A stretch of DNA of 63,559 bases from NCBI RefSeq assembly GCF_945957345.1, contig NZ_CAMFKW010000034.1:1-63559 (forward strand), in the 5' to 3' direction. The notes beneath the pieces were generated by a model. That model ran no database searches. It saw only the letters and a program-made list of their open reading frames with translations, and had not been told where the DNA came from. Shown here piece after piece: positions 45,249 through 53,430 of the stretch (its first letter is position 1; each line of letters starts with the position of its first letter). This DNA is from an uncultured Allobosea sp. Its GTDB lineage: Bacteria; Pseudomonadota; Alphaproteobacteria; Rhizobiales; Beijerinckiaceae. Both the position numbers and the translations under genes were made by a program.

Positions 45249-45296
45249 CGTGGCCTCAAAAGGCTGTTAGGTCCCTAGCAGCCTCTTGAGGCCACG
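45249..45296. promoter_or_regulatory. Long stem-loop in the pckA leader
   Basis: Arms CGTGGCCTCAAAAGGCTG (45249-45266) and CAGCCTCTTGAGGCCACG (45279-45296) pair over 18 positions with a single mismatch, with a 12-nt loop that itself holds TAGG/CCTA. It lies 88 nt before the pckA start codon. There is no T run, so it is not an ordinary terminator. It may be a leader structure, an mRNA stabiliser or a protein-binding site. Confidence 0.55.
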
Positions 45297-45384
45297 CCTT
45301 CGACGCCCGGGCCTCGCCACCGGCCCCGGCGCATTCGTGAAGACAACGGGCCGCCGACAGCATGGCGGCCTCCGGAGGAATTCA

Positions 45385-46995
45385 GTGGACAATATCGGTC
45401 AGTTCAACGCCGCCCAAGGCGCCGAGGGCTTCGGCTTCCGCAAGCTGAAGGCCGTGCGCTGGAACCTGGAAGCGCCACAGCTCTACGAGGCGTCGCTGGA
45501 GCGGGGCGAATCCCAGCTCGCCCGCGGCGGCGCGCTCTGCGCCGATACCGGCACCCATACCGGCCGCTCGCCCAAGGACAAGTTCACGGTGCGCGACGCG
45601 CTGACCGAGAACACGGTCTGGTGGGAGAACAACCAGGCGATGTCGCCGGAGCATTTCGAGACGCTTCTGGACGACTTCCTGGCCCATGCCGAGGGCAAGG
45701 AGCTGTTCGCGCAGGACCTCTACGGTGGCGCCGACCCCGTCCATCGCGTCAAGGCCCGCGTCTTCACCGAGATGGCCTGGCATTCGCTGTTCATCCGCAA
45801 CCTGCTGATCCGCCCGCCGCGCGAAGAGATCGACACCTATGTGCCGGAGATGACGATCGTCGATCTGCCGAGCTTCAAGGCCGATCCGAAGCGCCATGGC
45901 TGCCGCAGCGAGACCGTCGTCGCCATCGACTTCACCCGCAAGATCGTACTCATCGGTGGCTCGGCCTATGCCGGCGAGATGAAGAAGTCGGTCTTCACCT
46001 ATCTGAACTACGTCCTGCCGACCAAGGGCGTCGTGCCGATGCACTGCTCGGCCAATGTCGGCTCCAAGGACGATTCCGCGATCTTCTTCGGCCTCTCCGG
46101 CACCGGCAAGACCACGCTCTCGGCCGATCCCGAGCGCACGCTGATCGGCGATGACGAGCATGGCTGGTCGAAGGACGGCATCTTCAATTTCGAGGGTGGC
46201 TGCTACGCCAAGACGATCCGCCTCTCGGCCGAGGCCGAGCCGATGATCCATGCGGCCTCGCTGCGCTTCGGCACGGTGCTCGAGAACATCGTCATGGACC
46301 CCCTGACGCGCGAGGTCGATTTCGACAACCAGTCGAAGACCGAGAACACCCGCTCGGCCTATCCGCTCGACTTCATCCCCAATGCCTCGCGCACCGGCCG
46401 CGCCGGCATCCCGAAGAACATCGTGATGCTGACCGCCGACGCCTTCGGCGTGATGCCGCCGATCGCGAAGCTGACGCCTGCCGAGGCGATGTACCATTTC
46501 CTCTCCGGCTACACCGCCAAGGTCGCCGGCACGGAGCGCGGCCTCGTCGGCGTCGAACCCGAGTTCTCGACCTGCTTCGGCTCGCCCTTCCTGCCGCGTC
46601 ACCCGTCGGAATACGCCAACCTGCTGCGCGACTTCATCGACAAGCACCATGTCGATTGCTGGCTGGTGAATACCGGCTGGACCGGCGGCAAGTACGGCAC
46701 CGGCCGGCGCATGCCGATCCGCGTGACCCGCCGCCTGCTCTCCTCGGCGCTCGACGGCTCGCTCAACCGCGCCGATTTCCGCCGCGATCCCTATTTCGGC
46801 TTCGCGGTGCCGAGCTCGGTGCCCGGCGTCGAGCCGCATATCCTCTATCCCGTGAAGACCTGGGCCGACAAAGCCGCCTTCGCCGAGACTGCGAAGGACC
46901 TCATCGGCATGTTCGCCAAGAACTTCGCCAAGTTCGAGGACCATGTCGACGACGCCGTGAAGGCAGCGGCGCCGACGACCTCGATCGCGGCCTGA
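45385..46995 (+). CDS. pckA: Phosphoenolpyruvate carboxykinase (ATP)
   Basis: 536 residues from GTG 45385, with a strong ribosome site GGAGGA at 45374-45379; no better ATG exists nearby. The kinase P-loop [11 protein letters not shown] (residues 236-246), the GGCYAKTI motif, the RSPKDKF segment ([11 protein letters not shown]) and [10 protein letters not shown] confirm the ATP-dependent form. It converts oxaloacetate to phosphoenolpyruvate, the first committed step of gluconeogenesis on organic acids. The chvI/chvG neighbourhood is conserved in Rhizobiales, and ChvI has been linked to central carbon control. Confidence 0.96.
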   Translation: MDNIGQFNAAQGAEGFGFRKLKAVRWNLEAPQLYEASLERGESQLARGGALCADTGTHTGRSPKDKFTVRDALTENTVWWENNQAMSPEHFETLLDDFLAHAEGKELFAQDLYGGADPVHRVKARVFTEMAWHSLFIRNLLIRPPREEIDTYVPEMTIVDLPSFKADPKRHGCRSETVVAIDFTRKIVLIGGSAYAGEMKKSVFTYLNYVLPTKGVVPMHCSANVGSKDDSAIFFGLSGTGKTTLSADPERTLIGDDEHGWSKDGIFNFEGGCYAKTIRLSAEAEPMIHAASLRFGTVLENIVMDPLTREVDFDNQSKTENTRSAYPLDFIPNASRTGRAGIPKNIVMLTADAFGVMPPIAKLTPAEAMYHFLSGYTAKVAGTERGLVGVEPEFSTCFGSPFLPRHPSEYANLLRDFIDKHHVDCWLVNTGWTGGKYGTGRRMPIRVTRRLLSSALDGSLNRADFRRDPYFGFAVPSSVPGVEPHILYPVKTWADKAAFAETAKDLIGMFAKNFAKFEDHVDDAVKAAAPTTSIAA

Positions 46996-47004
46996 TATCC
47001 GCCT

Positions 47005-47059
47005 GTCATCCCGTACGCGCTGCAGCATGTGAATGCTGCTGCGCAGGCACGGGACCGCC
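47005..47059 (+). repeat. Palindromic repeat, GTCATCCCG family, copy 1
   Basis: Starts 9 nt after the pckA stop. GTCATCCCGT...GCAGCAT, then ATGCTGC...ACGGGAC: a hairpin whose outer pairs CCCGT/ACGGG differ in copies 2 and 3 but stay paired. It differs from copy 2 at seven of 54 positions. Confidence 0.8.
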
Positions 47060-47075
47060 AGACGGAAGAGGCACC

Positions 47076-47116
47076 GATCCGGGACAATGCCTGCACCGTT
47101 CCGGCATGGATCCCGG
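47076..47116. repeat. Short hairpin repeat related to the 13.7-kb element
   Basis: GATCCGGGACAATGCC, loop, GGCATGGATCCCGG. The right arm is identical to that of the element at 13699-13799. It ends 37 nt before the DUF4105 start codon and so lies in its leader. Confidence 0.7.
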
Positions 47117-47153
47117 TTGGGATAAGCTGCAAACTGGGTTACGAGAGGCGGCC

Positions 47154-48164
47154 ATGAGCCGCCTCTTTTTCATTGTGCTGAAGCTTCTCCTCACCCTCAT
47201 CGTTCTCGGCGTCGCGCTCTGGAGCGCGGGGTTCCTGCTGTTCCGCCTGCCTGGCGCGACGGGAATCGTCGCCGCGATCGGCTTCGGCATCGCGGCGCTG
47301 GCCGGGCTCGTCGGCATCTGGACCGGCGATCTGCGTCTGCCGCTTGGCTTCGCCTTCGTCTTCGTCGGCCTGCTCGGATGGTGGAGCAGTTTCCAGCCCT
47401 CGCATGACCGCGACTGGATTCCCGAGCTCGCTAAGCTGCCGACCATCGCGCGCGACGGCGAGGCGATCACCGTCTCCAATCTCCGCGACTTCCGCTGGCG
47501 GACCGAGGAGGATTACGACCAGCGCTGGGAGACCCGGCGCTACGACCTGACGAAGCTCAGCGGCGCCGACATCTTCCTGAGCTACTGGTCGGGAGAGGCG
47601 ATCGCGCATCTCCTGGTGAGCTTCACCTTCACGGATGCCGTGCCGCTGACCTTTTCGATCGAGGTCCGTCGCGAGAAGGGCGAGGCCTGGTCGGCGCTGG
47701 CCGGTTTCTTCCGCAGCTACGAGATGGCCTATGTCGCTTCCGACGAACGTGACATCGTGGCGTTGCGGACCCACGCGCGGGGGGAGGACGTCCGGCTGTT
47801 CCGGCTCAGCGCTTCGGGAGCCCAGGCGCGTGACCTGCTTCTCGCCTATATCGGGGATATCAACGACCTCGCCGCGAAGCCGCGCTGGTACAACACGTTG
47901 ACGACCAATTGCACGACGGTGGTCTATCATCTGGCGGGCACCGTCATGCCCGGCTGGCGGCTGCCGTTTCCGCTCGATCCGCGCGTGCTCCTATCCGGCT
48001 ATCTGCCGGGCTATCTCCGGGATATGGGCGCGATCCGGCAGGACATCCCGCTGGCCGAGCTCACCCGCCTCGGCAGCATCAGCGAACGCGCGCGCGGCAT
48101 CTCGCCCGACGACCCGCATTTCTCGGAGAAGATCCGCGAGGGCGTCCCGACCGGGCGGCCGTGA
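47154..48164 (+). CDS. DUF4105 (Lnb-like periplasmic domain) membrane protein
   Basis: 336 residues from ATG 47154, preceded by GAGAGG. Residues 1 to about 75 hold three hydrophobic helices (FFIVLKLLLTLIVLGVALW, GIVAAIGFGIAALAGLVGIW, GFAFVFVGLLGWW). The rest is the DUF4105 domain with FLSYWSGEAIAHLLVSFTF and NTLTTNCTTVVYHLA; the Cys in TNCTT is the probable nucleophile. The domain is the catalytic part of Lnb lipoprotein N-acyltransferases in Gram-positives. In Gram-negatives its role is unknown. Palindromic repeats flank it on both sides. Confidence 0.85.
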   Translation: MSRLFFIVLKLLLTLIVLGVALWSAGFLLFRLPGATGIVAAIGFGIAALAGLVGIWTGDLRLPLGFAFVFVGLLGWWSSFQPSHDRDWIPELAKLPTIARDGEAITVSNLRDFRWRTEEDYDQRWETRRYDLTKLSGADIFLSYWSGEAIAHLLVSFTFTDAVPLTFSIEVRREKGEAWSALAGFFRSYEMAYVASDERDIVALRTHARGEDVRLFRLSASGAQARDLLLAYIGDINDLAAKPRWYNTLTTNCTTVVYHLAGTVMPGWRLPFPLDPRVLLSGYLPGYLRDMGAIRQDIPLAELTRLGSISERARGISPDDPHFSEKIREGVPTGRP

Positions 48165-48179
48165 CCGCCGCTGAAGGGT

Positions 48180-48233
48180 GTCATCCCGCACGCGCTGCAG
48201 CATACGAATGCTGCTGCGCAGATGCGGGATCGC
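48180..48233 (+). repeat. Palindromic repeat, GTCATCCCG family, copy 2
   Basis: Same orientation and length as 47005-47059. Outer stem is CCCGCA/TGCGGG where copy 1 has CCCGT/ACGGG, a compensated change. It begins 15 nt after the DUF4105 stop codon. Confidence 0.8.
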
Positions 48234-48290
48234 GCGCAGGATAAGGTGGCTCACTGGAGGCGCGCCGAAAAAGGCGCCCCTTCCGTCAGA

Positions 48291-48342
48291 CGGTCCCGTG
48301 TCTGCGCAGCGGCACTGCGCGCCGCAGCGCGCACGGGATGAC
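48291..48342 (-). repeat. Palindromic repeat, GTCATCCCG family, copy 3 (inverted)
   Basis: Read on the minus strand it begins GTCATCCCGTGCGCGCTGC and ends GCGCAGACACGGGACCG, the same element in the opposite orientation, with outer stem CCCGTG/CACGGG. It ends 8 nt from the antiporter stop codon. Copies 2 and 3 face each other 57 nt apart and could themselves pair into a larger hairpin between the convergent genes. Confidence 0.78.
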
Positions 48343-48350
48343 ACACGTCC

Positions 48351-49775
48351 CTACCGGAAGAACAGCAGCGTCTGCACCACGAAGAGCGGGATCAGGATCG
48401 CGCCGGACCAGAGCATATAGCCGAAGAAGCTCGGCATCTTCACCTTCCGGTCCTTGGCGATGGCGTAGACCATGAAATTGGGCGCGTTGCCGATATAGCT
48501 GTTCGCCCCCATGAAGACCGCGCCAGCCGAGATCGCCGTCAGCGTGAGGGCGCCCGTCGTCATCAGCACCTTGGGATCGCCACCCGCCAGCTCGAAGAAG
48601 ACGAGATAGGTCGGCGCGTTGTCGAGGAAGGAGGAGAGCGCGCCGGTGAGCCAGAAATAAGCCACCGTATTGGCGCTGCCATCGGCATTGGTAACGAGCG
48701 CGACCAGCGAGGCGAACGCGCCCGCCTTGCCAGCCTGCAACATCGCCAGCACCGGGATGATGCAGACGAAGATGCCGGCGAAGAGCTTGGCGACCTCCTT
48801 GATCGGGCCCCAGGAGAATTCGTTGCCGGCGCGAACAGGGCCGGGTGTGAGCTTGAGCGAGACACCCGCAAGAACGAGCAGGATCACGTCGCGTAGCAGA
48901 TTCTGGCCTTCAACGGGCACGCCATGGATGGTGAAGGCGACGCCCGGCTTCCAGTTCGCCGACATCAGGATCGCGGCGATGACACCGGCGAGCAGGAGGA
49001 TATTGACCTTGCCCCAGAGCTTGATGGCCCGGTCCGGCGTCGGGTCCTTCAGCTTCGGCGCGCCCTCCTCCTTGCGGAAGAACCAGCTGTCGAGCGCGTA
49101 GAACAGCGCCAGCAACACAGCAACGGCGAAGCTCGTTTCCGGCAGCAGATGCGTCGTGGTCCAGAAGAAATCGACGCCGCGCAGGAAGCCGAGAAAGAGC
49201 GGGGGGTCGCCGAGCGGGGTCAGCGAGCCCCCGATATTCGAGACCAGGAAGATGAAGAAGACGACGACATGGACGTTGAAGCGCCGGTCGTCATTGGCGC
49301 GCAGCACCGGCCGGATCATGATGATCGAGGCGCCGGTCGTACCGACGAAGCTCGCCAGCACCGTGCCGATCGCCAGCAGGACCGTGTTGGTCGCCGGCGT
49401 GCCGTGCAAATTGCCCGAGATCAGGATGCCCCCGGCGATCGTGAAGAGCGCGAAGAGCAGGATGATGAAGGGGATATAGTCGAGCAGCGCCGTATGCAGC
49501 AATGCGCCGAGCGCCGGATCGGCGCCGCGCAGCAGGACGAGCGGCACCAGCGTCAGCGCGGCCCAGAAGGCGGCGAACTTGCCGTAATGGTGCTCCCAGA
49601 GATGCGGGAACAGCACCGGCCCCAGCGCGATCGAGAGCAGCATCCCGGCGAAAGGCAGGGCCCAGCCGGCGCCCATGCCGGCACCGCCGATATCGCCCGC
49701 CGCCAGGGCGGACCCTGGCATCGCCACAAGCGCGAGCGATGCCAACGCGATCAGCCTGCCTGCCCCCCCCGTCAC
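48351..49775 (-). CDS. Sodium:proton antiporter (NhaD/CitMHS-like)
   Basis: 474 residues, a probable signal-like N-terminus (cleavage near ALAA) and about eleven hydrophobic helices. SNIGGSLTPLGDPPLFLGFLR and SFLDNAPTYLVFFELAGGDP are the paired half-site motifs of the ion-transporter superfamily as found in NhaD-type Na+/H+ antiporters. Inner membrane. It ends 9 nt before the TRAP permease stop on the same strand, so it may be the third gene of that run. Confidence 0.85.
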   Translation of the reverse strand: MTGGAGRLIALASLALVAMPGSALAAGDIGGAGMGAGWALPFAGMLLSIALGPVLFPHLWEHHYGKFAAFWAALTLVPLVLLRGADPALGALLHTALLDYIPFIILLFALFTIAGGILISGNLHGTPATNTVLLAIGTVLASFVGTTGASIIMIRPVLRANDDRRFNVHVVVFFIFLVSNIGGSLTPLGDPPLFLGFLRGVDFFWTTTHLLPETSFAVAVLLALFYALDSWFFRKEEGAPKLKDPTPDRAIKLWGKVNILLLAGVIAAILMSANWKPGVAFTIHGVPVEGQNLLRDVILLVLAGVSLKLTPGPVRAGNEFSWGPIKEVAKLFAGIFVCIIPVLAMLQAGKAGAFASLVALVTNADGSANTVAYFWLTGALSSFLDNAPTYLVFFELAGGDPKVLMTTGALTLTAISAGAVFMGANSYIGNAPNFMVYAIAKDRKVKMPSFFGYMLWSGAILIPLFVVQTLLFFR

Positions 49776-49784
49776 GGCGCGACC

Positions 49785-51584
49785 TTACGGCTTGGGCGGC
49801 GTGATGACCGGCGGCGCATTCAGGTCAAATCCGCCCGGCAGGCCCGTACCGCCGAGGCCGGGGATCTGGATCGAGTCGAACTGCTTGTCGATCGCCTTCT
49901 GGTCGAGCTGCACGGCCGAGGCCTTGTAGTGCATCACCATACTCGGGAAGAGCACCACGAGCGCGACCATGATGCACTGGATCACCACGAAGGGCACGGC
50001 GCCCCAGTAGATCTGGCCGGTGGTGACCGGCTCCATCATCCGGCCGGTGACGCGATCCCTGTAGGCGTTCTTCGGCGCGACCGAGCGCAGGAAGAACAGC
50101 GCGAAGCCGAAGGGTGGGTGCATGAACGAGGTCTGCATGTTCACGCCGAGGATGACGCCGAACCAGATCAGGTCGATGCCGAGCTTCTCCGCGGCCGGTC
50201 CGAGCAGCGGCACGACGATGAAGGCCAGCTCGAAGAAGTCGAGGAAGAAGGCGAGCAGGAAGACCATCACGTTGACGACGATCAGGAAGCCCGTCGCGCC
50301 GCCCGGCAGGCCGACCAGCAGATGCTCGACCCAGAGATGGCCGTTGACGCCGTAGAAGGTCAGCGAGAACACGCGCGCGCCGACCAGGATGAAGAGCACG
50401 AAGGCCGAGAGCTTGGCCGTCGATTCCGTCGCCTGCCGGAGCAGTTCGAAGGTCATGCGCTTCTTGCCGTAGGCGAGCAGGATCGCGCCGGCCGCGCCCA
50501 TCGCGCCGCCTTCGGTCGGGGTGGCGACGCCGATGAAGATCGTGCCGAGCACCAGGAAGATCAGCGCCAGCGGCGGCACCATCACGAAGATAACCTGCTC
50601 GGTCATGCGCGAGAGCAGGTTGAGCTTTAGGAACTTGTTGACCAGCGCGATGACGAAGGAAATCGCCACCATCAGCGACATCGTCAGAATGACGAAATCG
50701 GCGCCTGCGGTCAGCTTGGTGAAGAGCTTCATGTAGCTATAGGCAAGGGCGAGCGAGATCAGCGCGACGACCAGCAGCGAGAAGCGCCGCGTCTTGCCGT
50801 CGGCATCGCGCAGGGTCTGCGCCTCCGGCGGCAGGCCGGGCGCGCGGCTCGGCGAAATGATCGTGATGATGAAGACATACCCGGCATACATCGCCGCGAG
50901 CACGAGACCCGGAATGAAGGCGCCCTCGTACATGTCGCCGACCGAGCGGCCGAGCTGATCGGCGAGCACGATCAGAACCAGCGAGGGCGGGATGATCTGG
51001 GCGAGCGTGCCGGAGGCTGCGATGACGCCGGAAGCGAGGCGCCGGTCGTAGCCGTAGCGCAGCATGATCGGCAGCGAGATCAGGCCCATCGAGATCACCG
51101 AGGCTGCAACGACGCCGGTGGTCGCGGCGAGCAGCGCGCCGACGAAGATCACCGCATAGGCAAGGCCGCCGCGGACCGGCCCGAAGAGCTGGCCGATGGT
51201 GTCGAGCAGGTCCTCCGCCATGCCGGAGCGTTCGAGGATCAGGCCCATGAAGGTGAAGAACGGCACGGCCAGCAGCACGTCGTTGTTCATCGTGCCGTAG
51301 ATGCGCTCAGGCAGGGCCTGCAGGAAGTTCTCCTGGAACAGGCCGAGCTCGATGCCGATCAGCGCGAAGAGCAAGCCGTTGGCGGCGAGCGCGAAGGCGA
51401 CGGGATAGCCAAGCAGCAGGAAGACGACCAGCGCCGCGAACATCACCGGCGCCATGTTGACGCGCAGGAAATCGCCGACACCGCCGCCCGCCGCAAAGGC
51501 GTCGCCGGTATGGAGGCCGAAGAAGGCGAAGAGGGTCAGCGCGAGCAGCAGGCCGGCGACGCGCGGGAGGCGATGAGCATGCAT
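49785..51584 (-). CDS. TRAP transporter large permease subunit (DctM-like)
   Basis: 599 residues from ATG 51584 (MHAHRLPRVAGLLLALTLF); the frame is open above this without homology. About twelve to fourteen hydrophobic helices: PFFTFMGLILERSGMAEDLL, ATTGVVAASVISMGLISLPI and GVATPTEGGAMGAAGAILLA are DctM motifs. Longer than classic DctM (about 430) owing to a mid-protein loop and a proline-rich C-terminal tail (LDQKAIDKQFDSIQIPGLGG...), as in the large chloroaromatic/mannitol group. Imports an organic acid with Na+. No DctP binding protein is nearby. Confidence 0.9.
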   Translation of the reverse strand: MHAHRLPRVAGLLLALTLFAFFGLHTGDAFAAGGGVGDFLRVNMAPVMFAALVVFLLLGYPVAFALAANGLLFALIGIELGLFQENFLQALPERIYGTMNNDVLLAVPFFTFMGLILERSGMAEDLLDTIGQLFGPVRGGLAYAVIFVGALLAATTGVVAASVISMGLISLPIMLRYGYDRRLASGVIAASGTLAQIIPPSLVLIVLADQLGRSVGDMYEGAFIPGLVLAAMYAGYVFIITIISPSRAPGLPPEAQTLRDADGKTRRFSLLVVALISLALAYSYMKLFTKLTAGADFVILTMSLMVAISFVIALVNKFLKLNLLSRMTEQVIFVMVPPLALIFLVLGTIFIGVATPTEGGAMGAAGAILLAYGKKRMTFELLRQATESTAKLSAFVLFILVGARVFSLTFYGVNGHLWVEHLLVGLPGGATGFLIVVNVMVFLLAFFLDFFELAFIVVPLLGPAAEKLGIDLIWFGVILGVNMQTSFMHPPFGFALFFLRSVAPKNAYRDRVTGRMMEPVTTGQIYWGAVPFVVIQCIMVALVVLFPSMVMHYKASAVQLDQKAIDKQFDSIQIPGLGGTGLPGGFDLNAPPVITPPKP

Positions 51585-51613
51585 AGGACGGTTCCGGACT
51601 TCTTGCGGGCCGC

Positions 51614-52240
51614 TCACGAAGCGAGGCCCTGTTCCTTGGCTTGATCGAGCAGGCGCTGGGCTTCGGCCTCCGCCGCCGCGGCATGGCCGAGCGCCGCCTC
51701 GTCGTCCTCGAGATCGCCGCGCATGATCGCAATCGTCTTGATGATCTCGGAGATGCCCTGGAAGGTCAGCATCACGAAGCCGATCACGACGAGGCCCTTG
51801 GCCGGCCATTGCGGCAGACCGCCGGCCGAAAGCGACTGCTCGTTGATGGCGTAGGAGCGCGTGAAGAACGGCCAGGAATGGTAGGTGATCAGCAGGCAGA
51901 ACGGCATCAGGAACAGAACATGGCCGAGCAGTTCGATCCACTGGCGGACGCGCTTCGGCAGCATCGCGTTCACGATGTCGATGCGGATGTGCTCCTTCAC
52001 CTGCATCGTCCAGGACGCGCACATCAGGAAGACCGCGCCGAACAGCATCCACTGCAGCTCGAGCAGCGAATTGGACGACCAGTTGAAGACCTTGCGGATG
52101 ATCGCATTGCCAGCCGCCACGATCACCGCCGCGAGAATCAGCCAAGCGATCTTCTTGCCGATCTGGCCGTTGACCGCGTCGATGACGCGGCTGATGGCGA
52201 GGAGACCCTTCACGTTTACGCTCCCGTCCAAGCGCGCCAT
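51614..52240 (-). CDS. TRAP transporter small permease subunit (DctQ-like)
   Basis: 208 residues, four hydrophobic helices. SSNSLLELQWMLFGAVFLMC and the VKEHIRIDIVNAMLP motif are diagnostic for DctQ. The charged C-terminal tail (residues about 170-208) may form a short coiled coil. It precedes the large permease by 29 nt. The 258 bp upstream contain no binding-protein gene. Confidence 0.9.
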   Translation of the reverse strand: MARLDGSVNVKGLLAISRVIDAVNGQIGKKIAWLILAAVIVAAGNAIIRKVFNWSSNSLLELQWMLFGAVFLMCASWTMQVKEHIRIDIVNAMLPKRVRQWIELLGHVLFLMPFCLLITYHSWPFFTRSYAINEQSLSAGGLPQWPAKGLVVIGFVMLTFQGISEIIKTIAIMRGDLEDDEAALGHAAAAEAEAQRLLDQAKEQGLAS

Positions 52241-52498
52241 GTGCCGGATATGTCAGCCCGGTCGGTGTTTATGCGCGGTTTATGGGCTGGATCGGTATAG
52301 GAGCGATGCGCGCCACGCAAGACGGTGCGGGTCTTATCCATTGGACCAAAGGCGAAGGGTGCGACTGCCTGTTTTTGCGGCAGAAAATTGCGACCGTCCG
52401 CATTGGCTCGCCGGCGCGCCGAAGAAACGTTATGTTCGCGTTCATCTTCGGAGAACAATATTCTCCGACCTGTTTCCATCCGTCGATTCGAGGCGCCG

Positions 52499-53287
52499 AT
52501 GTGCCGCTTCCTCGCCTATTCCGGCGTTCCCGTCTTCCTCGAGGACTTCGTCGCCTCGCCCTGCCACTCGCTGATCCATCAGTCGCTGCATGCCGAGGAA
52601 GCCAAGACGGGCACGAATGGCGACGGCTTCGGCGTCGGCTGGTATGGCGAGCGGCCCGAACCCGGCCAGTATCGCGAGGTCAGGCCCGCCTGGTCCGACG
52701 AGAACCTGCTCTCGATCGCAAGACAGGTGCGCTCGCATCTGTTCTTCGCCCATGTGCGCGCGGCGACCGGCACCGCGACGACGCGGGCCAACTGCCATCC
52801 CTTCGTCCATGGCCGCTATCTCTTCATGCATAACGGCCAGATCGGCGGTTACGGCACGATCCGCCGGCGACTGGAGGCGCTGATCCCGGATTCGCTTTAC
52901 GGCGCCCGTGCCGGCACGACCGATTCCGAAGCCCTGTTCCTGCTCGCCCTCTCACACCTCGTGGAAGGCATGGCACCGGGCGAGGCGCTGGCAGCCGCGC
53001 TCCGCGATGCATTTTCCCTGATGGAGCAGGCCGGCGTGCGCGAGCCCTTGCGTTGTGCCGCGGCGCTGGCCGACGGCGACAGCATCCACGCGATCCGCTG
53101 GTCCTCGGATGCCAAGCCGCCGAGCCTCTATGTCTGCGAGCGGCCGGACAGCGTCGTCGTCGCCTCCGAGCCGGTCGATGCCGCGCGCGAATGCTGGCAG
53201 GCTCTGCCCTGCAACACGCTGGTCACGGTGCAGGGCGGCGCGGTCACCTTCTCGCCTTTCGAGATCGCGCTGAAACAGGCTGCCTGA
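52499..53287 (+). CDS. Class II glutamine amidotransferase (EgtC/YafJ-like)
   Basis: 262 residues from ATG 52499, so that the nucleophile Cys2 becomes N-terminal (MCRFLAYSG). An upstream extension would abolish this. Further motifs: GTNGDGFGVGWYGERPEPGQ, FFAHVRAATGTATTRANCHP, FMHNGQIGGY and GTTDSEALFLLALSH. It liberates ammonia or removes a glutamyl group. EgtC acts in ergothioneine synthesis, but no egtB/egtD is present here, so the substrate is open. Confidence 0.88.
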   Translation: MCRFLAYSGVPVFLEDFVASPCHSLIHQSLHAEEAKTGTNGDGFGVGWYGERPEPGQYREVRPAWSDENLLSIARQVRSHLFFAHVRAATGTATTRANCHPFVHGRYLFMHNGQIGGYGTIRRRLEALIPDSLYGARAGTTDSEALFLLALSHLVEGMAPGEALAAALRDAFSLMEQAGVREPLRCAAALADGDSIHAIRWSSDAKPPSLYVCERPDSVVVASEPVDAARECWQALPCNTLVTVQGGAVTFSPFEIALKQAA

Positions 53288-53430
53288 GCCGGCCTCAGTA
53301 CGTTCGCTTCAAGTCGCAGCGGGGCAGGACAGCCATGCGCCGCGCGCCCTGACATGTCCCCGGTTGCCTTCCTAACTCGAAGGCCTAGCCTTGCCGTCAA
53401 ACGAGGCTCTCTCCGGGAAAGGCATGGGCG

